Of a stretch of 12,494 bases of DNA, positions 1-6,073 are shown piece after piece. The notes beneath the pieces were generated by a model. The model ran no database searches, was not told the DNA's origin, and worked only from the letters and a program-made list of their open reading frames with translations. The DNA is from an uncultured Oscillospiraceae bacterium. GTDB taxonomy: Bacteria; Bacillota; Clostridia; Oscillospirales; Oscillospiraceae. Position 1 is the first letter of the stretch. Each line of letters opens with the position of its first letter. Made by a program: the position numbers and the translations under genes. Location: the NCBI GenBank assembly GCA_934572355.1, contig CAKTKV010000032.1, positions 1 to 12,494 of the forward strand, in the 5' to 3' direction.

Positions 1-1
1 A

Positions 2-463
2 CTCAAGATGGACGAGGGTGAGAGCGCCATTGCGATGATCGACCCCGGCGACTATAAGAAGCATCTGCTGCTGATGTTCGAAAACGGCAAGGCCGCGCGC
101 ATCGAGCTGTCGGCCTACGAGACGAAGACGAACCGGCGCAAGCTCGTCGGCGCGTGCTCTGACAAGAGCCCGGTAAAGGCCGTAATGCTCATCGGCGAGG
201 AGTTCGACGTCGCCTGCTACTCAAGCGACGGGCGGGCATTGATATTCAACACCGCGCAGCTGCAGCCGAAGACCAGCCGCAGCACGCAGGGCGTGGCGGT
301 GATGAGCCTCAAGGCAAAGCGCGTACTTGAAAAGGCGCTTCCGCTCAGGGACAGCGACATTCAGAACGCCGCGCGCTACAGGGTGCGCAGCATCCCGGCG
401 GCGGGCGCACTCATAAAGGGCGAGGACAGGGCGGAAAAGCAGCTGTCGCTCATGGACGAATAA
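2..463 (+). CDS. DNA gyrase / topoisomerase IV subunit A, C-terminal part (5' end outside window)
   Basis: This is the last 153 codons of a type IIA topoisomerase A subunit. The reading frame is open to the left edge (Leu-Lys precede the first ATG at 8), so the ATG at 8 is internal and not the start. What is visible belongs to the C-terminal DNA-wrapping beta-propeller: repeated blade-like strands, with the motif TSRSTQGVAVMSLKAKR near the end resembling the 'R.TQGV.VM.LK' blade of GyrA/ParC proteins. The catalytic tyrosine domain lies upstream, outside the window. The protein acts on chromosomal DNA with GyrB/ParE to change supercoiling or decatenate. The propeller alone does not let me separate GyrA from ParC. 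A YitT-family gene follows 21 bp downstream with no terminator between, suggesting read-through. Confidence 0.88.
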   Translation, partial: LKMDEGESAIAMIDPGDYKKHLLLMFENGKAARIELSAYETKTNRRKLVGACSDKSPVKAVMLIGEEFDVACYSSDGRALIFNTAQLQPKTSRSTQGVAVMSLKAKRVLEKALPLRDSDIQNAARYRVRSIPAAGALIKGEDRAEKQLSLMDE

Positions 464-484
464 GATAAAATAAAGGAGAAGCAT

Positions 485-1366
485 ATGAGTCTGAACAAGG
501 CCCCGAAGGGTACTCTCGGTCTTGCACTGAAATTTCTCATGATAATTCTCGGCTCGGCGGTATACGCCGTCGGCTTCCAGTTCTTCATGTACCCGAACTC
601 GATAACCTCCGGCGGCATCATCGGTATATCGATGATAATAAACGAGCTTACGAAGCTGCCCGTCGGTACGATGACGATAATCCTAAACGTCCCGCTTTTC
701 GCGATAGCGTGGCGGCACTTTGGCGCGGGCTTCATGTTCAGCTCGTTTATAGGCATGGCGCTGAGCTCCGCCTTCGTCGACCTGTTTGCGCTCTTCGGGA
801 TAGTGGCGACGACCGACCCGATGCTCGGCGCGATAATCGGCGGCACGATAAAGGGCGCGGGGCTCGGGATCATCTACTTCGTTGGGGCAACGACCGGCGG
901 GGTCGACATCGTGGCAAAGTTCATGCGGCAGCGCTTCGCGTATATTAACTTCGGGACGCTGATACTGATCCTCGACGCGGTGATAATCGTGGCCTATGCG
1001 CTGATACTTAACAAATACGAGAGCGCGATGTACTCCATTATCTGCATGTTCGTCACCGGGCGGGTCATCGACCTTGTGCTCTACGGCATAGACAACTCGA
1101 GCGTGTGCTATATAATCAGCACGAAGAACGACGAGATAAGCCATGAGATAATTTCCGGTCACCTGCACCGCGGCGTGACGCTACTTAACGCGACGGGAGC
1201 TTACTCCGGCGAGCGGCACGATGTTATCATGTGCGTCATAAAGCGCCCGCAGATAGCCGAGCTCAAGCGCCTTGTCAAGGGCATAGACGAGCACGCCTTT
1301 TTCGTCGTAACAGACGCGAAGAACGTGTTCGGCAACGGCTTTGAAAGCATATCCGAGGTGAAATGA
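485..1366 (+). CDS. YitT family integral membrane protein (YitT membrane domain + DUF2179)
   Basis: A 293-residue protein with the two-part YitT architecture. The N-terminal half (about residues 12-195) has five or six hydrophobic segments, including Gly-rich stretches such as TSGGIIGISM and GATTGGVDIVAK typical of the family. The C-terminal soluble DUF2179 domain (about 205-285) contains the Gly-Arg/His-Gly-Val-Thr-Leu-Leu region and ends in the usual '..FFVVTDAKNVFGNGF' pattern. YitT proteins are common in Firmicutes, often in several copies, and their transport substrate or role is not established. The start ATG at 485 is supported by AAAGGAG at about 473-479. The stop TGA at 1364-1366 overlaps the start of the next gene (ATGA), so the two are probably translated in a coupled way. 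The family assignment is firm; the function is unknown. Confidence 0.92.
   Translation: MSLNKAPKGTLGLALKFLMIILGSAVYAVGFQFFMYPNSITSGGIIGISMIINELTKLPVGTMTIILNVPLFAIAWRHFGAGFMFSSFIGMALSSAFVDLFALFGIVATTDPMLGAIIGGTIKGAGLGIIYFVGATTGGVDIVAKFMRQRFAYINFGTLILILDAVIIVAYALILNKYESAMYSIICMFVTGRVIDLVLYGIDNSSVCYIISTKNDEISHEIISGHLHRGVTLLNATGAYSGERHDVIMCVIKRPQIAELKRLVKGIDEHAFFVVTDAKNVFGNGFESISEVK
1355..1360 (+). promoter_or_regulatory. Ribosome binding site deciding between two starts of the lipoprotein gene
   Basis: GAGGTG lies only 2 nt before ATG 1363 but 8 nt before ATG 1369. Spacing therefore favours initiation at 1369 (protein starting Met-Met-Lys-Arg), while 1363 is the ATGA-overlap start. The signal peptide works from either start. 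Confidence 0.5.
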
Positions 1367-2496
1367 AAATGATGAAGCGCCTTGGCGCGCTGGCGGCGCT
1401 GCTGCTGGCAATGGGGCTGCTGTGCGGCTGCGGCCTGCTCAACAACGAATATGTTTCCGTCAAGGACTACACCCCCTCCGTCCAGGAGGAGAGCAGCACC
1501 GACGGAAAGGTCACGGTGCAAAACTTCTCCGCGCTCAAACAGGCGCTGCTCAAGATGGCTTACGCCGGCAAGACCGAGGGGACGATAGTCTTCGACGCAG
1601 CCTACGACGGGGACACCACGGCGGACATGGCGAGCGCCTGCTGGCAGGTGCGCACACAGGACGCGCTATGCGCATACTGCGTGGAGAACATGGCATACGA
1701 GATAAACAAGATAGTCACGATAAACGAGGCGAGCGTCTATATAAGCTATTCGGACGTGAGCGAAGCGGCGGGAGCCATACGGCACCTGGCCTTCTCCTCG
1801 GGCATTGATGAAATTGTACGCGAGGCGCTGTCCGAGGGCGAGAAGAAGCTCGTTGTGCTCATAAGCCGCAGCTCATACAGCGCCGAGGACATGGCCGCCG
1901 CGGTCACGCGCGTATACAGGGAGGATCCAGCGCTTGTGCCGAAAGAGCCGCTCGCGAGCGTCAACATGTACAGCGGCACGGGAGCGCAGAGGCTCTATGA
2001 AATAAGCATAAACTACGGCATGACGAGCGATGAGCTTGACGCGCGCACAGCGCAGCTGCAGGCAGTCGACGCCTTTGCAGAGCTTGATACCTCCGGAATG
2101 AGCGAAGCGGAGCTTGCATACGCCGCATGCGAATACCTGATGGAGCACTGCGCCGTATCCGTGGACAAAAGCGACAACACAGCCTATGCCGCACTCGTCG
2201 GCGGGCGGGCAAACAGCGAGGGCGCGGCGCTGGCGTACATCGTATTGTGCCGCGAGCTGGGAGTTGACTGCCGCATCGTTTACGGTCAGGAGGACTGGAT
2301 AGAGCACTGCTGGAACATCGTGCGCATAGACGGAAGCTACTACCACGTTGACATCACAGCCGCGATAGAGGACGGCGCCGAGGCAGGATTCCTGATGAAC
2401 GACGAGATGGCATGGGGACGCTACAGATGGGACGTGTCGTCATACCCGAAATGCTCGGGCGAGCTGCGCTACGGCGATCTGCTTTTTGACGAATGA
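1363..2496 (+). CDS. Transglutaminase-like lipoprotein with Ser in place of the catalytic Cys
   Basis: A 377-residue predicted lipoprotein. Lys/Arg-rich start, hydrophobic core (residues 7-20) and lipobox Leu20-Cys-Gly-Cys23 indicate signal peptidase II processing and membrane anchoring on the outer face. Residues about 50-240 are a region I cannot assign. Residues about 245-340 resemble the transglutaminase-like superfamily: ANSEGAALAY...CRELGVDCRIVYG, then EHCWNIVRIDGSYYHVDIT. His315 and Asp330 fit the second and third triad positions. The nucleophile position, normally Cys in a 'G.C.G.A' context, is Ser285 (codon AGC at 2215-2217). It may therefore be catalytically dead, a binding domain, or an unusual Ser variant. 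The gene overlaps yitT by 4 bp. Spacing to the ribosome binding site slightly favours a start at 1369, which would remove two residues. The lipoprotein and fold calls are good; the activity is unknown. Confidence 0.8.
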   Translation: MKMMKRLGALAALLLAMGLLCGCGLLNNEYVSVKDYTPSVQEESSTDGKVTVQNFSALKQALLKMAYAGKTEGTIVFDAAYDGDTTADMASACWQVRTQDALCAYCVENMAYEINKIVTINEASVYISYSDVSEAAGAIRHLAFSSGIDEIVREALSEGEKKLVVLISRSSYSAEDMAAAVTRVYREDPALVPKEPLASVNMYSGTGAQRLYEISINYGMTSDELDARTAQLQAVDAFAELDTSGMSEAELAYAACEYLMEHCAVSVDKSDNTAYAALVGGRANSEGAALAYIVLCRELGVDCRIVYGQEDWIEHCWNIVRIDGSYYHVDITAAIEDGAEAGFLMNDEMAWGRYRWDVSSYPKCSGELRYGDLLFDE

Positions 2497-2499
2497 CGC

Positions 2500-2528
2500 T
2501 TGAAACCGCACGGCTTTGATGCTATACT
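2500..2528 (+). promoter_or_regulatory. Sigma-A-type promoter of the DUF2007-like gene
   Basis: A -35 box TTGAAA (2500-2505) and a -10 box TATACT (2523-2528) are separated by exactly 17 bp. Each differs from consensus at one base. Transcription would begin near 2535, leaving a short leader before GGAG and the ATG at 2560. The position, 4 bp after the preceding stop codon, makes it a plausible boundary between transcription units, although no terminator is visible before it. Confidence 0.75.
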
Positions 2529-2559
2529 TCATTTAGTAAATATTGGTGTGGAGATTTTT

Positions 2560-2874
2560 ATGGACGAAAAGAAAAACTGGGGACGCGTCATACGCGGTGA
2601 GCTGTACGAGCGCTGGCCTAAGGATGAAAACGGTGAGCCGGAAGAACCGGCATGGCTCTGCAACTGTGCAAACCTCAACATGGGCGATGAGCTGACGATA
2701 AACATGCTTGAAGCCTACGGCATTCCCTGTCTGAAAATATACCCCGGCGACGGCGAGTTTGGCCGCCTTGTGCTCGGCATGAGCGGACAGGGCACGGACG
2801 TGCTCGTGCCGCAGAGTCTGCTGGAGGACGCAAAGGCGCTTCTCAGCGGAGAGGCAGAGATACCCGAAGAGTAA
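2560..2874 (+). CDS. DUF2007-like small protein (putative signal-transducing protein family)
   Basis: A 104-residue soluble protein. The central part (GDELTINMLEAYGIPCLK, then GMSGQGTDVLVP and LLEDAKALLSG) matches the layout of the DUF2007 family, small alpha/beta proteins named 'putative prokaryotic signal transducing protein' whose role is unproven. The N-terminal region has two Cys residues in WLCNC, as often seen where these domains follow a short Cys-containing lead. I place the start at ATG 2560 because GGAG (2550-2553) sits 6 nt upstream. An in-frame TTG at 2500 would extend the protein by 20 residues, but it falls inside the -35 box of a good promoter and so cannot be transcribed from it. 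The phosphoglucomutase gene follows after 85 bp. Confidence 0.78.
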   Translation: MDEKKNWGRVIRGELYERWPKDENGEPEEPAWLCNCANLNMGDELTINMLEAYGIPCLKIYPGDGEFGRLVLGMSGQGTDVLVPQSLLEDAKALLSGEAEIPEE

Positions 2875-2879
2875 ACACA

Positions 2880-2892
2880 CCGGCGCGGCCGG
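2880..2892. repeat. Short GC-rich inverted repeat between the DUF2007-like gene and pgm
   Basis: CCGGC-GCG-GCCGG forms a 5-bp stem just after the stop codon at 2874. It is followed by A-rich sequence and not a T run, so it is at most a weak hairpin and probably not a terminator for the + strand. Confidence 0.3.
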
Positions 2893-2959
2893 ATAAAATA
2901 AAACCATATCCCCGGAGGAAACGGGAAAACAAATGAAAACCTGAAGGGAGTATTCCGCT

Positions 2960-4693
2960 ATGTCAAAGTCCTATATGGAAGAATACCAGCGCTGGCTGGA
3001 CAGCCCGGCACTCAGCGAAGAAGAGTGGAAGGAACTCAATTCCATAGCCGGTGACGAGAAGGAGATAGAAAACCGCTTCTATGCCCCGCTCGAATTCGGC
3101 ACGGCAGGTCTGCGCGGCACGATGAAGCTCGGCCTGCACAACATGAACATACACATAATCCGCCACGCGACTCAGGCCTTCGCAAACGTCATCCTCGCCG
3201 ACGGCGAGGACGCCAAGAGCCGCGGCATAGTCATCGCGCATGACTGCCGTCTCAACGGCGTAGAGTTTTCCAAGGAAGCGGCCTGCGTTATGGCGGCAAA
3301 CGGCATACACGTTCGCTTCTTCGACGCGCTGCGCCCGACACCTGAGCTGAGCTTCGCGGTGCTGCACTACGGCACGGCTGCCGGCCTAAACATCACAGCA
3401 AGCCACAACCCCAAGGAATATAACGGCTACAAGGTCTACTGGTCCGACGGCGCACAGCTGCCGCCCCACAAGGCCGAAGCCATCGCAAAGCAGATGGAAG
3501 CGATAGACATCTTCACCGGCTTCAAGACCTGCGACTTTGACGAGGCCGTCGCTGAGGGGAAGATCGAGATAATCGGTCAGGAGACTGACGAGCTCTTCTT
3601 AGAGAACGTCATGACTCAGGCGATCGACAAGGACGTTGTCAAAGAGGTCGCGGACGACCTGCGCATCGTATACACCCCGTTCCACGGCTGCGGCTACAAG
3701 CTCGTCCCCGAAGCGCTGCGCCGCCTCGGCATAAAGCACCTCTACCCCGTCGAGCAGCAGATGGTCATCGACGGGCGCTTCCCGACGGTCGAGAGCCCGA
3801 ACCCCGAGAATCCTGAGGGCTTCTATCTCGCGGTCGATCTGGCAAAGCGCGTGAACAGCGATCTCATCATCGGCACCGACCCCGACTCTGACCGCATAGG
3901 CACGATGGTGCGCGGAGCCGACGGCGAATACAGCGTTATCACCGGCAACCAGCTCGGCTGCCTGCTGCTGGACTACGTCATCAACGCCCGCCGCGCCACC
4001 GGCACGATGCCCGAGAACCCCGGCGCGATGGCAAGCATAGTCTCCACCTCGATGGCAAGGACGATATGCGAGAAGAACGGCGTACACTTCGAGGACACCT
4101 TTACGGGCTTCAAGTTCATGGCAGAGCTTGTGAACCACTGGGACGCCGCAGGAACATACCATTACATCTTTGCCTTTGAGGAGAGCTACGGCTACATGAT
4201 GGGCAACTATGTGCGCGACAAGGACGCGGTCACGGCCTCGATGATGGTCGCGGAGATGGCGGCGCACTACCACAAGCTCGGCATGACCCTGCTTGACGCG
4301 CTCAAGGCACTGTACGAAAAGTACGGCTGCTACAAGGAAAAGACGCTCAACCTCGTCATGCCCGGTGTGGACGGCGTTGAGAAGATGAAGAACCTCATGG
4401 CTCAGCTGCGCCGCAACCCGCCCGAGGAGATCAGCGGCGTTGAGGTCGTGCGCATGAGAGACTATTCCGACGGCAGCATCTACGTCGCAGGTCTCGGCAA
4501 GGTCGGCACTACCCCGTTCTCCGGTTCGAACGTCCTCTACTTTGAGCTGGCCGACGGCTGCACCTTTATCATCCGTCCCTCCGGCACGGAGCCGAAGATA
4601 AAGATCTACCTGCTCGTAAAGGGCAGCGACATGGCGCAGTGCGAGGAGCGCATCGAGAAGTATTTCAATTACGCAAACGCACTCGGAAAGTAA
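2960..4693 (+). CDS. pgcA: Phosphoglucomutase / phosphomannomutase (alpha-D-phosphohexomutase)
   Basis: A 577-residue cytoplasmic enzyme interconverting hexose 1- and 6-phosphates (glucose and/or mannose), feeding UDP-glucose and envelope polysaccharide precursors. All four family signatures are present in order: the phosphoserine loop TASHNPKEYNGYK with Ser148; the metal-binding loop Asp307-Pro-Asp-Ser-Asp-Arg312; the sugar-specificity region around FEESYGY (about residue 405); and the phosphate-binding loop Arg539-Pro-Ser-Gly-Thr-Glu-Pro. The N-terminal 'EFGTAGLRG' motif is also intact. The length matches Bacillus PgcA-type enzymes. ATG 2960 is preceded by AAGGGAG (2944-2950) at 9 nt. A strong hairpin follows the stop codon. 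It probably supplies sugar phosphates used by glycosyltransferases such as those further right, but that link is inference. The symbol is given by similarity to the long Firmicutes type. Confidence 0.93.
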   Translation: MSKSYMEEYQRWLDSPALSEEEWKELNSIAGDEKEIENRFYAPLEFGTAGLRGTMKLGLHNMNIHIIRHATQAFANVILADGEDAKSRGIVIAHDCRLNGVEFSKEAACVMAANGIHVRFFDALRPTPELSFAVLHYGTAAGLNITASHNPKEYNGYKVYWSDGAQLPPHKAEAIAKQMEAIDIFTGFKTCDFDEAVAEGKIEIIGQETDELFLENVMTQAIDKDVVKEVADDLRIVYTPFHGCGYKLVPEALRRLGIKHLYPVEQQMVIDGRFPTVESPNPENPEGFYLAVDLAKRVNSDLIIGTDPDSDRIGTMVRGADGEYSVITGNQLGCLLLDYVINARRATGTMPENPGAMASIVSTSMARTICEKNGVHFEDTFTGFKFMAELVNHWDAAGTYHYIFAFEESYGYMMGNYVRDKDAVTASMMVAEMAAHYHKLGMTLLDALKALYEKYGCYKEKTLNLVMPGVDGVEKMKNLMAQLRRNPPEEISGVEVVRMRDYSDGSIYVAGLGKVGTTPFSGSNVLYFELADGCTFIIRPSGTEPKIKIYLLVKGSDMAQCEERIEKYFNYANALGK

Positions 4694-4710
4694 ATAACAG
4701 AAACGATCAA

Positions 4711-4754
4711 TGCCGCCGCTGCCCGGGCGTACCGGCAGCGGCGGCAAATATTTT
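4711..4754 (+). terminator. Rho-independent terminator after the phosphohexomutase gene
   Basis: A perfect 13-bp stem, TGCCGCCGCTGCC (4711-4723) with GGCAGCGGCGGCA (4734-4746), has a 10-nt loop and is followed by AATATTTT (4747-4754). The stem is GC-rich and the tail is T-rich. It begins 17 bp after the pgm stop and fits termination of the upstream unit. Confidence 0.88.
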
Positions 4755-4858
4755 GGAATGTAAGAAATATCTTAGCTGTAAAATAAAAAAATAATCAGGG
4801 CAGCACGGCACAATGCGGCAAGAGCAGATGCTGCGCAGCCCAAGAAGGAACTGAGCAC
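4755..4858 (+). other. Leader region of the chromate transporter pair
   Basis: This 104-bp gap between the terminator and the first chrA half is A-rich in its first part (4779-4794), then GC-rich. TTGGAA (4753-4758) and TAAAAT (4779-4784) could be promoter elements, but the 20-bp spacing is poor. A 10-bp palindrome GCTGCGCAGC (4830-4839) lies directly before the ribosome binding site AAGGA (4845-4849) and could fold over it. A GGGC (4798-4801) to GCCC pairing is also possible. I do not recognise a known riboswitch here. Confidence 0.35.
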
Positions 4859-5401
4859 ATGAAAAAATACTGGGAGCTTTTTATCGCCTTTGCCCGCGTC
4901 GGAGTGATGACCTTCGGCGGAGGCTACGCAATGATACCGATACTTGAGCGCGAGCTTATAGATAAGCGCGGCTGGACGACCAATGAGGAGCTTATGGATT
5001 ACTACGCCGTCGCTCAGTGCACCCCGGGCGTCATCGCCGTCAACACCGCGACCTTCATCGGCTACAAGCTGTATGGAGTACTCGGCGGGATAGTCGCGAC
5101 GATGGGCGTCATATTCCCGTCCCTCGTCATCATAACCGCTATCGCAGGGATACTCACGAACTTTGCGGACGTGCCGGCAGTGAAGAGCGCGTTCGCGGGA
5201 ATACGCGTATGCGTATGCGTGCTGATATTCAACGCCGTTGTGAAGCTGTGGAAAAAGGCCGTCGTCGACAAGGCGACGCTCGTGCTGTTCCTCGCGGTGT
5301 TCATCCTCTCTGTGTTCCTTGATATATCGCCGGTGGCCTTCGTCGTGCTGTGCGCGGCAGCTGGCATAGTATTCACGAAAACGGGGGTGCGCGGGAAATG
5401 A
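4859..5401 (+). CDS. Short-chain chromate transporter subunit (ChrA family), first half
   Basis: A 180-residue membrane protein with a single CHR (chromate transport) domain, half the length of the double-domain ChrA of proteobacteria. The family signature near the N terminus is clear: Phe19-Gly-Gly-Gly-Tyr-Ala-Met-Ile-Pro27, then Cys54-Thr-Pro-Gly57 followed by IAVNTATFIGY. Hydrophobic segments follow through to the C terminus, about five or six in all. Short CHR proteins occur as adjacent pairs, as with Bacillus subtilis YwrB/YwrA, and the two halves are thought to act together in chromate efflux. Here the stop TGA (5399-5401) overlaps the ATG of the second half. AAGGA at 4845-4849 supports the start. 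The natural substrate in an anaerobe is not certain and may be another oxyanion. Confidence 0.9.
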   Translation: MKKYWELFIAFARVGVMTFGGGYAMIPILERELIDKRGWTTNEELMDYYAVAQCTPGVIAVNTATFIGYKLYGVLGGIVATMGVIFPSLVIITAIAGILTNFADVPAVKSAFAGIRVCVCVLIFNAVVKLWKKAVVDKATLVLFLAVFILSVFLDISPVAFVVLCAAAGIVFTKTGVRGK

Positions 5402-5976
5402 TCCTTTATCTGCGTCTGTTCTGGGAGTTTTTTAAGACAGGTCTCTTCGCCGTCGGCGGCGGGATGGCAACGCTCCCCTTCATGTATGATATCTCCGACA
5501 AGACCGGCTGGTTCACGCACAGCATGCTGGCAGACATGGTCGCGGTATCGGAGTCCACTCCGGGGCCGATAGGCGTCAACATGGCGACCTACGTCGGCTT
5601 TGTCACAGGCGGTATCCCCGGCGCGGTCATCGCGACGGTGGGCCTCGTGACGCCGTCGGTGATAGTGATACTGCTGATCGCGCGGGTGCTCAAGGCCTTC
5701 CGCGAGAACCAGTACGTCGACGCCGGGTTCTACGGACTGCGCCCGTGCTCTATCGGGCTTATCGCGGCGGCGGGCGTGCTGGTGGTAAAGCTCGCACTGT
5801 TCAACGCCGAGCTTTACGCAAGCACCGGAGCAATTGCCGATCTATTCAACGTCAAGGCGCTCATCCTCGCGGCGGTGCTGCTGGCCGCGACACGCTGCAT
5901 AAAGAAGCTCAAGGGGCTGCACCCGATAGTCTTTATCCTCGCCTCGGCGGTGATAGGGATAGTATTCTCATTCTGA
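5398..5976 (+). CDS. Short-chain chromate transporter subunit (ChrA family), second half
   Basis: A 192-residue partner of the preceding protein, again one CHR domain. The signature is Val19-Gly-Gly-Gly-Met-Ala-Thr-Leu-Pro27, then Thr54-Pro-Gly-Pro57 and GVNMATYVGF. Hydrophobic segments cover most of residues 80-190. The start is taken at ATG 5398, forming ATGA with the upstream stop. An in-frame ATG at 5350 would add 16 polar residues lying wholly within the upstream gene, and homologues begin at the MILYLRLFWEF-like segment. There is no strong ribosome binding site (GGGAA only), consistent with translational coupling and equal production of the two halves. The two proteins probably form a heteromeric inner-membrane transporter. 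A large inverted repeat follows the stop immediately. Confidence 0.9.
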   Translation: MILYLRLFWEFFKTGLFAVGGGMATLPFMYDISDKTGWFTHSMLADMVAVSESTPGPIGVNMATYVGFVTGGIPGAVIATVGLVTPSVIVILLIARVLKAFRENQYVDAGFYGLRPCSIGLIAAAGVLVVKLALFNAELYASTGAIADLFNVKALILAAVLLAATRCIKKLKGLHPIVFILASAVIGIVFSF

Positions 5977-5977
5977 C

Positions 5978-6005
5978 TTTTCTCCCCGGTAAACCGGGGA
6001 GAAAA
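5978..6005. repeat. Perfect 28-bp inverted repeat, possible transcript-end hairpin
   Basis: TTTTCTCCCCGG (5978-5989) and CCGGGGAGAAAA (5994-6005) are exact reverse complements around a TAAA loop, giving a 12-bp stem 1 bp after the chrA-pair stop. On both strands the stem is preceded by T and followed by A, so neither direction has the T tract of a normal intrinsic terminator. It could still stabilise or stop the chrA transcript, or be a protein-binding site, because the -35 box of the next promoter starts 3 bp further on. Confidence 0.75.
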
Positions 6006-6008
6006 AAA

Positions 6009-6037
6009 TTGAATTGGCGGACTATATGTGATAGAAT
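6009..6037 (+). promoter_or_regulatory. Extended -10 sigma-A promoter of the six-gene envelope operon
   Basis: TTGAAT (6009-6014) and TAGAAT (6032-6037) are separated by 17 bp, with TG at 6029-6030 one base before the -10 hexamer, making an extended -10 element. Transcription would begin near 6044, about 30 nt before the GTG start. It is one of the two best promoters in the window. Confidence 0.8.
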
Positions 6038-6061
6038 TATTTTATCCTTAAATAAACACAC

Positions 6062-6067
6062 AGGAGG
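6062..6067 (+). promoter_or_regulatory. AGGAGG ribosome binding site fixing a GTG start
   Basis: A consensus AGGAGG lies 6 nt before GTG 6074 and supports this non-ATG start for the first glycosyltransferase gene. Confidence 0.85.
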
Positions 6068-6073
6068 CCGGAC

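Noticed and set aside
3599..4747. A 382-codon open frame on the - strand opposite the phosphohexomutase gene.
   Set aside because: It is the antisense shadow of a clearly functional enzyme gene, has no recognisable domain, runs through the terminator hairpin and arises from the strong GC bias of the third codon position.
4753..4784. TTGGAA and TAAAAT as a promoter for the chrA pair.
   Set aside because: The spacing is 20 bp and the TG lies directly against the -10 box with no spacer base, so it is not a convincing sigma-A promoter; kept only as a remark on the leader region.
5204..5220. Short GCGTAT tandem copies in the first chrA half.
   Set aside because: Only two copies, within coding sequence for a Val/Cys-rich membrane segment; not a meaningful repeat.
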